From positions 124,001 to 188,000 of the forward strand of contig JAXGMN010000023.1 in NCBI GenBank assembly GCA_040768665.1: a DNA stretch of 64,000 bases, written 5' to 3'. A model generated the notes under the pieces. It searched no databases. It had not been told where the DNA came from and saw only the letters and a list, made by a program, of their open reading frames with translations. Position 1 is the stretch's first letter. Each line of letters starts with the position of its first letter. Position numbers and translations under genes: made by a program. This document shows, one piece after another, positions 33,016-41,047 of this stretch. Source of the stretch: JABWBD01 sp040768665 (GTDB lineage: Bacteria > Planctomycetota > Planctomycetia > Pirellulales > Thermoguttaceae).

Positions 33016-33840
33016 CTACTGGCTCGGCGGCCCGACGACAAGTTTGTTCTGCACGTTCCAGATGCCCGCTTCCATTCGTACGGCCTGCTCGGCAACTCGA
33101 CGGTCGTGCTCGGAAGCGACTGTGCCTCGGAGAATCGCGGTCTGACCTTTCACCTCGACCTGAATTGGCGTCGACTTCTGGATCCGAGGGCTGGCCGTAA
33201 GCTGACGGGCGAGCTTTGCCCCGATCCGGTCGTCGTTGGGGCCGTTCACTTGGAATGCCGGGCGGAAGGTCGTGTAAGGAGCACCCGGAACCTGCAACGG
33301 GCTGACCGCCGCCGGGCCGGCGGGGCCGGACAGTGCCGCTTCCGGAGCCACCCCGGCCTGACCCATGCCCGGTGCGCCGACTCGGCGGAGCGGCAACTCG
33401 GGAGCCGCGGCCGCCGGCTGCGCAGGGGCAGCAGGAGCGGGAGACGGCGCCGCGGAGGGCGCCGGGGCTACCGTGGCGGCAGCGGGTGGCACGGGCGGCG
33501 CCAACACATTCAACGTCGTCTCGAGATCGTACGGGGCCGGGATGAAGTCGGTGGTCGGATACAGTGGAGTGTCCCGATACACGCTCCACTCCGGCGACAA
33601 CGGCCCGATATCATCTTTCTGAAGCCACGGGTACGTGTGCCGTATGCCCTCAAATGTCCCGCTCGGCCCGATCATAAGACCGTCGCTGAACCGGCTTGGT
33701 TTCGGGGCGAGCGGACCGCCGAGGGCACGCGGACCGAACATTCCATGTCGGGTCGCGGTCGGGCTGAATTGCCCGAATGCTGCAACGGCCGGCAGCAAGA
33801 CCAGCCACGCTCCCAACGCGTAAGTGCGAGTAATGTGCAT
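33016..33840 (-). CDS. Exported BON-domain protein with Pro/Ala-rich linker
   Basis: The 274-residue protein has a signal peptide (TYALGAWLVLLPAVAAFGQ), a variable N-terminal region, a low-complexity Pro/Ala stretch (about residues 115-150) and a C-terminal BON domain (IQVEVKGQTAILRGTVASEH, then QAVRMEAGIWNVQNKLVV). BON domains bind phospholipid or envelope components. Its partner on the opposite strand shares the domain. Function is unknown beyond envelope location. Confidence 0.75.
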   Translation of the reverse strand: MHITRTYALGAWLVLLPAVAAFGQFSPTATRHGMFGPRALGGPLAPKPSRFSDGLMIGPSGTFEGIRHTYPWLQKDDIGPLSPEWSVYRDTPLYPTTDFIPAPYDLETTLNVLAPPVPPAAATVAPAPSAAPSPAPAAPAQPAAAAPELPLRRVGAPGMGQAGVAPEAALSGPAGPAAVSPLQVPGAPYTTFRPAFQVNGPNDDRIGAKLARQLTASPRIQKSTPIQVEVKGQTAILRGTVASEHDRRVAEQAVRMEAGIWNVQNKLVVGPPSQ

Positions 33841-33891
33841 AGCGATGCCTGCCTTTCTGTTATAGATATCGTACCGATGAGGGCCAGGACG

Positions 33892-34368
33892 TCAGTTTCG
33901 CAGCAATTCCTTCAATTGCCGAAGTTGCCCAGTATAGCGATCCCCCCTGGCTTCAATCTCAAATCGCCGCGATGTGTCGCCGATCACCTCGATCCGCACT
34001 TCAATTCTCTCCTCGGGCAGGCACCCCTCCACGCGTTCCGCCCACTCGACAAGCGTTACGCCCCCTGAATCAAAGTACTCTTCCGGTCCAAGTTCCAGAA
34101 ACTCATCCTCATCTCGCAAGCGGTAGGCGTCGAAGTGGTAGATCGGCCGTCGTCCACGGTATTGCTGAAGGAGCACGAATGTGGGGCTTACGACGTCGCG
34201 CCGATCCACTCCCTCGGCCTCCGCAATTGCTTGAACGAGCCGGGTCTTCCCTGCTCCCAGGGTACCGCACAGCGCGACGACCGCCCCATCCGGGACGACC
34301 TTCGCCAGAGCGGCGCCAAGCTGGGCGGTCTGGGACTCGTCGGCAGCTTCGTAAAGAAATTGCTCCAT
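33892..34368 (-). CDS. tsaE: TsaE, tRNA t6A biosynthesis ATPase
   Basis: The 158-residue protein has the P-loop ALCGTLGAGKTRLVQAIAEA, followed by VVSPTFVLLQQY and HFDAYRLRDEDEFLELG and GVTLVEWAERV, all diagnostic of TsaE. It works with TsaB and TsaD to make threonylcarbamoyladenosine at tRNA position 37. Its ATG shares one base with the thiL stop (TGATG), so the two are coupled. Length is normal. Confidence 0.93.
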   Translation of the reverse strand: MEQFLYEAADESQTAQLGAALAKVVPDGAVVALCGTLGAGKTRLVQAIAEAEGVDRRDVVSPTFVLLQQYRGRRPIYHFDAYRLRDEDEFLELGPEEYFDSGGVTLVEWAERVEGCLPEERIEVRIEVIGDTSRRFEIEARGDRYTGQLRQLKELLRN

Positions 34369-35300
34369 CAGCTCAGCTCATGCTCGTAACCACGGGGGGC
34401 GAGAGGGACTTTTTCGAGGCGTTGATCGCTCTGCCAGAGCCCCGGCTCGTCAATAAACTCCCCGATGTTAGCAATTGGTGTGCCAAGGGGCTGGTCCGCA
34501 AGAATTCGTGAGCCCTCTTCCGGCGGCACGGCGAGGATCAATTCGAAGTCCTCGCCGTCGCTCAAAGCGTGGTCCAACGGGCTGGCGCCGTTCGAAACTT
34601 TCTCCGCCAATCGAACTGCGTCCGGAGAAATCGGCACATCCTCGGTTCGCACCAGGGCGCCGCATCCGCTTTCTTCGAGGATTCGCGCCAGATCGATCGA
34701 CAGGCCATCGCTCACGTCGATCCCCGCGTGCAAGTCGTAACGCTCGTGAAGCAACAACGCTTCGGCAACGCGGGGCTCGAAATCGAAGTGACGGCCCAGG
34801 ATACTGCCCCCGAACGCGCCGGTGACGAGGATCCAGTCGCCGGGCCGAGCCCCGCTGCGTTTCAACGGCCCCTTGGGGCCGACGCGTCCGAGCAGCGTCA
34901 GGCTGAGCACCAGCGGCCCGTCCCAACTGTTCGTGTCTCCGCCGGCGATCGCCAGCCCGTATCGCTCGGCAAGCGGGAGCATTCCCTCGTAGAGATTGAC
35001 GGCCAGATCCATTCCGCCGCTCCGCGGCAGTGCGAGCGCCACGACGCCCGCTATCGGCTCCGCCGCCATCGCCGCCAGATCGCTCAGGTTGACTGCCAGC
35101 GACTTGCGTCCGACGCGCCTCGGGTCCGCTTCGCCCAGACGGAAATCGACCTGGTCGGTGAGCATATCGACGGTGATGACGCACTCGGGCGTGTCGGCCA
35201 TCGAGAGCACGGCGGCGTCGTCGCCCGGGCCAAGTTTCAAACGCGGATGCGAGGGAAGTCGCCGACGCAGATAGTGGATCAGTTCCGATTCCATGAGCAC
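34368..35300 (-). CDS. thiL: ThiL, thiamine-monophosphate kinase
   Basis: The 310-residue protein shows LKLGPGDDAAVL, VDMLTDQVDF, SLAVNLSDLAAMAAEP, GGDTNSWDGPL and AGIDVSDGLSIDLARIL, the conserved ThiL blocks that bind ATP-Mg and thiamine phosphate. It makes thiamine pyrophosphate, the cofactor of central metabolism. Start at 35300 or the Met two codons later (35294). It lies 18 bases after the lactate-racemase-like gene and overlaps tsaE, so the three are likely one operon. Confidence 0.93.
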   Translation of the reverse strand: MLMESELIHYLRRRLPSHPRLKLGPGDDAAVLSMADTPECVITVDMLTDQVDFRLGEADPRRVGRKSLAVNLSDLAAMAAEPIAGVVALALPRSGGMDLAVNLYEGMLPLAERYGLAIAGGDTNSWDGPLVLSLTLLGRVGPKGPLKRSGARPGDWILVTGAFGGSILGRHFDFEPRVAEALLLHERYDLHAGIDVSDGLSIDLARILEESGCGALVRTEDVPISPDAVRLAEKVSNGASPLDHALSDGEDFELILAVPPEEGSRILADQPLGTPIANIGEFIDEPGLWQSDQRLEKVPLAPRGYEHELS

Positions 35301-35318
35301 CGCAGTCCCGCGAAGTCG

Positions 35319-36596
35319 TCAGGCTGTAATCCGCGACCGGTGAGCCCAGAGCCCGAGGGCAGGGTTTGGAATATAGTATATGCGTTCGCCGTCGGGCATC
35401 GTGTTCCAGCCGGGCTTGAGCACCGCCGGATCGTACCGGCGGAGGACAGCATCGAGGTCGGCGTACTGATAGCCGACCCCCTCGATCTCCTCCCGCGCCA
35501 GCTTGCCCGGGCAGTAGGTAATCCGGAAACGGCCTTCCGAAGAACCGTGGATCAGGTGGGCGGCGGCGGAAAGATTGCCGGGCAAATCGTCCGTCTCCCG
35601 AACCGCTTGCATGATCGCCGGAGTATCGCGGTAGCCGTACTTCCGAATCAGCCGATCGATCTGGGGATCCTCGCCGAACGTGGACACACCGGGGGCCAGC
35701 ACGACAAGTTCGCCATCGTCGGCAATGGCCATGCGCGTGCGGTAGACCGACTTGTTGCCGAGCCAGGTGCTGTGGAACTCTTCAGGATCAAGATAGACGA
35801 CCATCTTCTTCGGCGCCTCCTCCAGCACGGTGAAGTTCACCTGCACCGACAGTTCGGCAGCCTTTTCGAAGCACTCGACGTCGTCGCCGATGAACAGCCC
35901 GCGGACGGCCAGCGTTCCGTCAGCCCGTGGACCGATGACCGTCTGGACGTACACCAGGGGAAGATGGCGGCAGAAGTGATCCTGGGCATAGTTGAGGATC
36001 CGCCGCAGCGGCGTGTCGGCTCGCCCCATCATCCGCTCCATGCCGTACGCAGCACCGATGAAGTGGCTTTCGTTGATTCCGGCCGCTCCGCCGGTACCGA
36101 CGAAGACGTTCTTGTTGTAATTGGCCATGCCGATCACTTCGTGAGGGACGACCTGGCCGATGGACAGGATCAGGTCGTGACCGCCCTGCCAGACGAGCTT
36201 GTTGAGCTGAGCGGGCCAGGGCTTAGTCCAGATTCCCTCGGTGGTCTCTCGAACGAATTCGGCCGGCACTTCGCCGATGGTTACGACGTCGTTCCGCCAA
36301 TCGTGAGCCCGGACGAGGCTCTTCGGCAACCCGGGGAACATACGTTCCAACTGCCAGTCCGGCATGGGGACGTGGGTGCCGAGGGCCGGCATGACGTCAG
36401 TAAGACGCGGGCCGAAATGCTCGTGAACCATGCAGGTCAGCGGGCCCGCCATGCTGTTGAACCGAGTGAAATCAGGCGGCAGCGCCAGCACCTTTTCCCT
36501 GGGGCCCAGTTGTTGGAAGGTTTGGGCCAAGGCGGCCTTGAGAGCTTCGTGAGACAAGTCGCTGGTGGTCGAGCCGGCGGCAAAATACATGGTCAT
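35319..36596 (-). CDS. LarA-like (lactate racemase family) protein
   Basis: The 425-residue protein carries the LarA N-terminal DUF2088-like fold: VLALPPDFTRFNSMAGPL, ALGTHVPMPDWQLERMF with the GTH-P motif, and GQVVPHEVIGMANYNKN plus VFVGTGGAAGINESHF. LarA racemises lactate with a nickel pincer cofactor, and some relatives act on other hydroxy acids. Histidines in GTHVP and VVPHE match metal or catalytic positions. No larB, larC or larE is nearby. Substrate is open. Confidence 0.8.
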   Translation of the reverse strand: MTMYFAAGSTTSDLSHEALKAALAQTFQQLGPREKVLALPPDFTRFNSMAGPLTCMVHEHFGPRLTDVMPALGTHVPMPDWQLERMFPGLPKSLVRAHDWRNDVVTIGEVPAEFVRETTEGIWTKPWPAQLNKLVWQGGHDLILSIGQVVPHEVIGMANYNKNVFVGTGGAAGINESHFIGAAYGMERMMGRADTPLRRILNYAQDHFCRHLPLVYVQTVIGPRADGTLAVRGLFIGDDVECFEKAAELSVQVNFTVLEEAPKKMVVYLDPEEFHSTWLGNKSVYRTRMAIADDGELVVLAPGVSTFGEDPQIDRLIRKYGYRDTPAIMQAVRETDDLPGNLSAAAHLIHGSSEGRFRITYCPGKLAREEIEGVGYQYADLDAVLRRYDPAVLKPGWNTMPDGERIYYIPNPALGLWAHRSRITA

Positions 36597-36632
36597 CCTG
36601 TGAACACTCCTACCAGTATAAGAGGTCCTAAT

Positions 36633-36715
36633 AAAAAAAGGGGGGCAGGCACCTCACAAGGATGCCCATTCTCCGTGTTTTACGAGTGTTTGCCTCGGAG
36701 TAAGTCCCGGTTTTT
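36633..36715. repeat. REP-like palindrome, subfamily b
   Basis: GGGGGGCAGGCACCTC to CTCGGAGTAAGTCCCGG. It lies in the divergent gap 36597-37130 between the LarA-like gene and the next oxidoreductase. Confidence 0.7.
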
Positions 36716-36869
36716 GAAGCTTGTTCTACGCAATCTCCAACTTAAGTTTACACCTTGCGTGCCGGCTGACTCAAGGGAGGGGGGGTGTGCCAGGCTTGAC
36801 CGGGTGTTCCATGACTACCGGATTGTGAAAACTTGGGACGGGGAAGTTGCCGAGGCGGCTGGCAGTTCC

Positions 36870-36899
36870 AGGTTCCGCTCGTCTCGGCAAGCGGGACCT
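36870..36899. repeat. Short palindrome family (AGGTYCCGCT...AGCGGGACCT), copy 1
   Basis: Arms of about 10 bases around CTCGGCAAG. Copies 2 and 3 are at 36975-37009 and 57768-57802. Confidence 0.6.
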
Positions 36900-36974
36900 A
36901 CAGTTGCGGTTGGAGACGTGGAGTCAGGGGACAGGCGGGGGGCGCTCGAGTTTGCCGAGGTGATCGGCGGTTCC

Positions 36975-37009
36975 AGGTCCCGCTCGGCAAGACTCGGCAA
37001 GCGGGACCT
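36975..37009. repeat. Short palindrome family, copy 2
   Basis: AGGTCCCGCTCGGCAAGACT with the complementary AGCGGGACCT end. It lies 75 bases after copy 1, in similar flanking context (GGCGGTTCC / GGCAGTTCC). Confidence 0.65.
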
Positions 37010-37130
37010 ACTGGTTGACAGCATCAAAACCGACTTTCTAGAATCATGCCACCACGGCAGTTGCGTGGTCGCCGGCGCCGCGGTGTCGGGGGAGGCGGAC
37101 CAGACCCTTCATCTGCGGGTACGAAGCTCT

Positions 37131-38156
37131 ATGGAAAAAGTTCGGTTCGGGCTGATCGGCTACGGGGCCTGGGGAAGTCACCACGCACGGGCAATATCGA
37201 GCGTTTCCGGGGCGGAACTGGTCGCGATCGCGGAGTCTCGCCCTGAAGGTCGCGAACAGGCGGCTACGGACCACCCCCGGGCGACTGTGTATGCTAACCA
37301 CCGTGAGTTGCTCGGCGGCGAGTCGCTCGATGCGGTGGCCATTGTGCTTCCAACGCACATCCACTACGAGGTTGCCAAGGACGTGCTCGAAGCGGGCCAT
37401 CATCTTCTGCTGGAGAAGCCGATGGCCATCTCGATCGAGCAGTGCGAGAAGCTGAATGCGCTGGCGCTCCGTCGCGGCAAGCTGCTCGCCGTTGGGCATG
37501 AGTTCCGGGTCTCGCCGCTGTGGGGAAAAGTCAAGGAATTGATCGATTCCGGGGCCATTGGCGACCCTCTCTACGGAATGGTCGAACTGTGGCGAAATCC
37601 GTACCGTCTGGGTTCGGACGGATGGCGATACGACATCGAGCGCGTCGGCAACTGGATCCTCGAAGAACCGATCCACTTTTTCGATCTGGCCCGCTGGTAC
37701 TTCGCCGGGGCCGGGGAACCGATCTCCGTGTTTGCGCAAGCGAACGGCAAACGGGCTGACCGGCCCGAACTTCAGGACAACTTCACGGCGATGCTCACCT
37801 TTCCGGGTGGCCGCTATGCAGTCGTCTCGCAGACGCTCGCCGGCTGGGAACATCACCAGCAGGCCAAGATTACCGGCAGTGAGGGCGCAGTTTGGGCGAG
37901 CTGGAGTGGAGCGATGGACCGTACGTTCCAGCCGACGTTCTGGCTCAAGCTGATGCGAGGCGATGCCGTCGAGGAAGTACCGATCACGAAGATGACCGGC
38001 GAGGTCTACGAGCTCGTCGATCAGGCGGAAGTGCTGGTGCGGGCGATTCGCGAGGGGACGAGCCCCGCCGTTACGGGCGAGGACGGCCAATGGTCGGTCG
38101 CCATGTGTCTGAAGGCGCAGGAGTCGGTCGAAACGGGCTGGCCGGTAGCATTTTGA
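37131..38156 (+). CDS. Gfo/Idh/MocA family oxidoreductase (cytoplasmic)
   Basis: ATG 37131 gives 341 residues; the frame is open far upstream but that part is antisense to other genes. The Rossmann motif VRFGLIGYGAWGSHHARAI starts directly after the Met, with no export signal. The typical LLLEKPMAISIEQCEKLN (EKP), GHEFRVSPLWGKVKELI and NWILEEPIHFFDLARWYF (conserved His) follow. It overlaps no neighbour and is 46 bases before a bicupin gene, so the pair may act on one sugar substrate. Confidence 0.88.
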   Translation: MEKVRFGLIGYGAWGSHHARAISSVSGAELVAIAESRPEGREQAATDHPRATVYANHRELLGGESLDAVAIVLPTHIHYEVAKDVLEAGHHLLLEKPMAISIEQCEKLNALALRRGKLLAVGHEFRVSPLWGKVKELIDSGAIGDPLYGMVELWRNPYRLGSDGWRYDIERVGNWILEEPIHFFDLARWYFAGAGEPISVFAQANGKRADRPELQDNFTAMLTFPGGRYAVVSQTLAGWEHHQQAKITGSEGAVWASWSGAMDRTFQPTFWLKLMRGDAVEEVPITKMTGEVYELVDQAEVLVRAIREGTSPAVTGEDGQWSVAMCLKAQESVETGWPVAF

Positions 38157-38202
38157 GAAAGCGGACAGGGGATCCACCTCGAGCTATGGAGGTTCACTCA
38201 AC

Positions 38203-38964
38203 ATGAGCGAAATCAAAGCCGCCCACTTCATCGCCTCCGACGGGGGTGGATTCCACTATAGCGAGAAGTCCAGCCCGCAGACGACGAATCTCCAGTGGCT
38301 GACCTACGGCGTCTATGAGTTGACCGGACGCGTCGGCACGGCCGGCATTTCGCATCCCGGCGAGGAAGCCCTTCTGTTCTGCTGGGAAGGGCAGACGCGA
38401 GTGACGATGGGGGGCTCGAAGTACGACCTGAAGCGCTACGACGTGCTCTATGTCCCCCGGTCGGAGACGTACTGTTTTTCCAACCCCGGCGACCGGTGCC
38501 GCGTGGTGGTCTGCCGGGCGACGGCCGAGAATACGCATCCCCCCTACTACGCGGCCTGGAGCGAAGTGCTGCACGATGAACGGAGAATCCGCCGGCTCAA
38601 GGGAAAGGACGTGTTCCTGATGTTCGACGTCAGCGAAGGGGCCGACAAGTTGATGGCCGGCTACACGTTTTTTCAGCCTTTCCAACGGTCCTGGCCGCCG
38701 CACAACCACACGGATCAGGAAGAGATCTACATTTTTCTGAACGGCCATGGGGCGATGGAAGTCTATGCGGAGGAGGAGACGAAGTATTTCGTCCACTCCG
38801 TCGGGCCGGGCGACGCGATAACCATCCCGATCCTCAACTACCACCCCGTCTTCAGTCGAGAGGAGCCGCTGGAATTCATCTGGTGCATCGCCGGGGCGAG
38901 GTATTGGGTGGGCGACAAGAACAAGGACTTCATGACCGGCAACGTGTCGAAGCTCACGACATGA
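38203..38964 (+). CDS. Bicupin, IolB/KduI-like sugar isomerase family
   Basis: The 253-residue protein contains two cupin barrels. The second has PPHNHTDQEEIYIFLNGHG with metal-binding His, His and Glu, then HSVGPGDAIT, and a late His (LNYHPVF). The first (EEALLFCWEGQTRV, LKRYDVLYVPRSE) is degenerate. The arrangement resembles 5-deoxy-glucuronate isomerase (IolB), which acts in inositol breakdown, but the substrate is not fixed by sequence. The oxidoreductase upstream supports a carbohydrate pathway. Confidence 0.7.
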   Translation: MSEIKAAHFIASDGGGFHYSEKSSPQTTNLQWLTYGVYELTGRVGTAGISHPGEEALLFCWEGQTRVTMGGSKYDLKRYDVLYVPRSETYCFSNPGDRCRVVVCRATAENTHPPYYAAWSEVLHDERRIRRLKGKDVFLMFDVSEGADKLMAGYTFFQPFQRSWPPHNHTDQEEIYIFLNGHGAMEVYAEEETKYFVHSVGPGDAITIPILNYHPVFSREEPLEFIWCIAGARYWVGDKNKDFMTGNVSKLTT

Positions 38965-38980
38965 CCGTTCACGGGGCGTT

Positions 38981-40003
38981 TCAAGGCTGCTTCGGCCGGT
39001 AAATCAGTTCCGATGCGAGCGTCCGGTGCCCGAGCAGTTCGTCCCGGAGTTCCTCGTAGCGACAAACCGCGGTGGCGTGCTTCCGCATGACGACGCGCGA
39101 GCCGGCCGCGGCGATGTCGGCGGCGGTGCGCGCATCGGAGCCGGCGGCCAGAGCCAGACCCAAGAGTGCCAGAAAAGTGTCGCCGGCCCCGATCGCCCGC
39201 GAGTTGGGCGCCGGTTCGGCGATCGTCCGGTGCGGCGGCCGACTTCTCTCGAACAGCACGGCACCTTCGCAGTCGAGCGTCACGGCGATGATTTCCGCGT
39301 CGATGGCTTCCAGGAGACGATGTTCGGCGGCCAGGATTTCCCCGGCGTCGGGGAGCGGGCCGTCGTCGCCGCCCAGCAGTCTCGCAGATTGCGTCCGGTT
39401 GGGCTTAACCGCCGTGACGCCGACGTTTCGGTATCTTCGCAGGTTCTTCGAATCCGCCACAATGAATCGCGGCGCCTGCGACTGCAAGGCGGCCAGCGCC
39501 GCAATCACGGCCGGAGTCAGGACGCCGTATCCGTAATCCGATACGATCACCAGATCACACTGTTGGAAAAGCAGCCCGAGTCGTGCGATGATCGCCTGTT
39601 CGACGTCGTGCCCGATCGTTGACCCATCGCCTTGATCGAAGCGGAGGAGGATTTGCCCATCGGCCACGACGCGGGTCCTGGCAAGGGTGCGTCGCCCGGA
39701 ACTGCAAAGCAGGTGATCCGTCCGAACGCCAGCCTTCCGCATGGCGTGCAGAAGCAGGCCGCTTTCTGCGTCCTCGCCAATCACCGACAGGCAGGTCACC
39801 GCCGAGCCCACTGCGGCGACATTCGCGGCAACGTTTGCAGCGCCGCCGGGGCGGTCGCTCCGCGCCGCGATCGCAACCGCCGGCACCGGGGCCTCCTGGC
39901 AGACGCGCCGGCAGGTGCCCTCGAGATAGACGTCGAGCATTGCCTCGCCAACGACGACCGTGCGGATGCTGGGAATCGCATCAAGGATGTCTGACACTTC
40001 CAT
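38981..40003 (-). CDS. PfkB-family kinase, RfaE1/HldE heptose-7-phosphate kinase-like
   Basis: I use the ATG at 40003 after GGAGACC (340 residues). The family blocks are clear: VVVGEAMLDVYLEG, RPGGAANVAANVAAVGS, FIVADSKNLRRYRNVG then VKPNRTQS, and the catalytic loop SRAIGAGDTFLALLG with Asp. These match the kinase domain of HldE/RfaE, which phosphorylates D-glycero-D-manno-heptose 7-phosphate for LPS core synthesis. There is no nucleotidyltransferase domain, so it is the RfaE1 form. Another ribokinase-type substrate remains possible. Confidence 0.78.
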   Translation of the reverse strand: MEVSDILDAIPSIRTVVVGEAMLDVYLEGTCRRVCQEAPVPAVAIAARSDRPGGAANVAANVAAVGSAVTCLSVIGEDAESGLLLHAMRKAGVRTDHLLCSSGRRTLARTRVVADGQILLRFDQGDGSTIGHDVEQAIIARLGLLFQQCDLVIVSDYGYGVLTPAVIAALAALQSQAPRFIVADSKNLRRYRNVGVTAVKPNRTQSARLLGGDDGPLPDAGEILAAEHRLLEAIDAEIIAVTLDCEGAVLFERSRPPHRTIAEPAPNSRAIGAGDTFLALLGLALAAGSDARTAADIAAAGSRVVMRKHATAVCRYEELRDELLGHRTLASELIYRPKQP

Positions 40004-40293
40004 GCGAGTGGTCTCCTCCGATGAGCACAAGCGGACTCCGCCGCCCGGGAGGGGAGTATAGCATGACCTGCGGTTGTGTGGAAGGTGGCATCATGAACCG
40101 CAAGATCGATTATCAAGGGCCAATCGGATTCCTCCCGCCGACGGGCCCAAACTGGGGGTGTATACGGTGCGGCCGACGGGTGTTATACTTCTCAACCGAG
40201 CGCAACGGGTCGTTCGAGCTCGCAATCCGGCGTTCGCCAGACTCGCCTGCGCTGCGACTGCTGCCGGACGTTCACTGCCACAACGAGGAGAAT

Positions 40294-40485
40294 ATGGTCA
40301 AGCTGTTTGTGAGAGATCGAGAGTCGATTCAGGAGGCGGTGAGGCGTTTTCGCAAGCTGGTCGAGCGAACGGGGATCAAGAAGGAGATGCGAAAACGCGA
40401 ATATTACGAGAAACCGAGCATGACCAAGCGGCGGTCGCGGCTGCGTGCCGAGCGAAGAGCCCGAGCCCAACGGCAGACGCCATGA
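40294..40485 (+). CDS. rpsU: Ribosomal protein bS21
   Basis: ATG 40294 follows GAGGAG and gives 63 residues: VKLFVRDRESIQEAVRRFRK, then GIKKEMRKREYYEKPS and a basic tail KRRSRLRAERRARAQR, the standard bS21 layout. It is part of the 30S subunit near the anti-Shine-Dalgarno end. The frame is open upstream to 40092, but that extension looks non-genic. Length is slightly under the usual 65-70. Confidence 0.92.
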   Translation: MVKLFVRDRESIQEAVRRFRKLVERTGIKKEMRKREYYEKPSMTKRRSRLRAERRARAQRQTP

Positions 40486-40526
40486 GGCCGAACGGCCCGT
40501 CGGCTGCTTTTGCCGGAGGACGACGT

Positions 40527-40820
40527 ATGACACCGGACGAACAGCTCGATCATCTGGATCAGGAACTGACCCGGCTGGAAAGTGAACACCCCGGCGCGCA
40601 GGGGATTCTGCGGTTGACGGAATCCCGCTTGCGGGGATGTTCGAAGTGGAAGTGGGAGCAGCACGGATGGACGCTCAGCGATGGCGATGCGTGCGGGAAT
40701 ATGAATGGAACGGAAAGGGAGCGGCGCACCGCGCTGCTTTCTATTCTCAAAACGCGTGGCATCCACAAAGTGGAGTTCGTTCCCGGCGAGGACAGGCTGG
40801 AAGTCGTGGCGGATCGGTGA
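40527..40820 (+). CDS. Hypothetical protein, 97 residues
   Basis: It starts TPDEQLDHLDQELTRLESEH, an acidic helix, then LRGCSKWKWEQHGWTLS and an ILKTRGIHKVEFVPGEDRLE end. No family is recognised. Spacing (41 bases after rpsU) and coding pattern suggest a co-transcribed gene. Confidence 0.45.
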   Translation: MTPDEQLDHLDQELTRLESEHPGAQGILRLTESRLRGCSKWKWEQHGWTLSDGDACGNMNGTERERRTALLSILKTRGIHKVEFVPGEDRLEVVADR

Positions 40821-41047
40821 CTGCGGGATGCTGTCACGTTCCTCGGACGCGACGCTGCACATCCGTTTCCAAAACACCGAAGGCGCCCTCGTGCCGCTGG
40901 ATGGTCAGGGTGTCGGCCGCCTCGAGGCCGAAAACTCCGCGCACCCGGTCAGCGCGAGTGAGCAGAACAGTCCGTCCCGCCACGCGATCCGGCTGTGGCC
41001 GTACACAAACGGCGCTGCTTTCAGGATAATGCTCATGACGAACCCTA

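Noticed and set aside
34569..37130. Long upstream extension of the oxidoreductase frame at 37131
   Set aside because: The extension is antisense to thiL and the LarA-like gene; the Rossmann motif begins right after ATG 37131.
40092..40293. N-terminal extension of bS21
   Set aside because: An open frame exists, but bS21 proteins start at the MVKLFV position and a GAGGAG site precedes ATG 40294.
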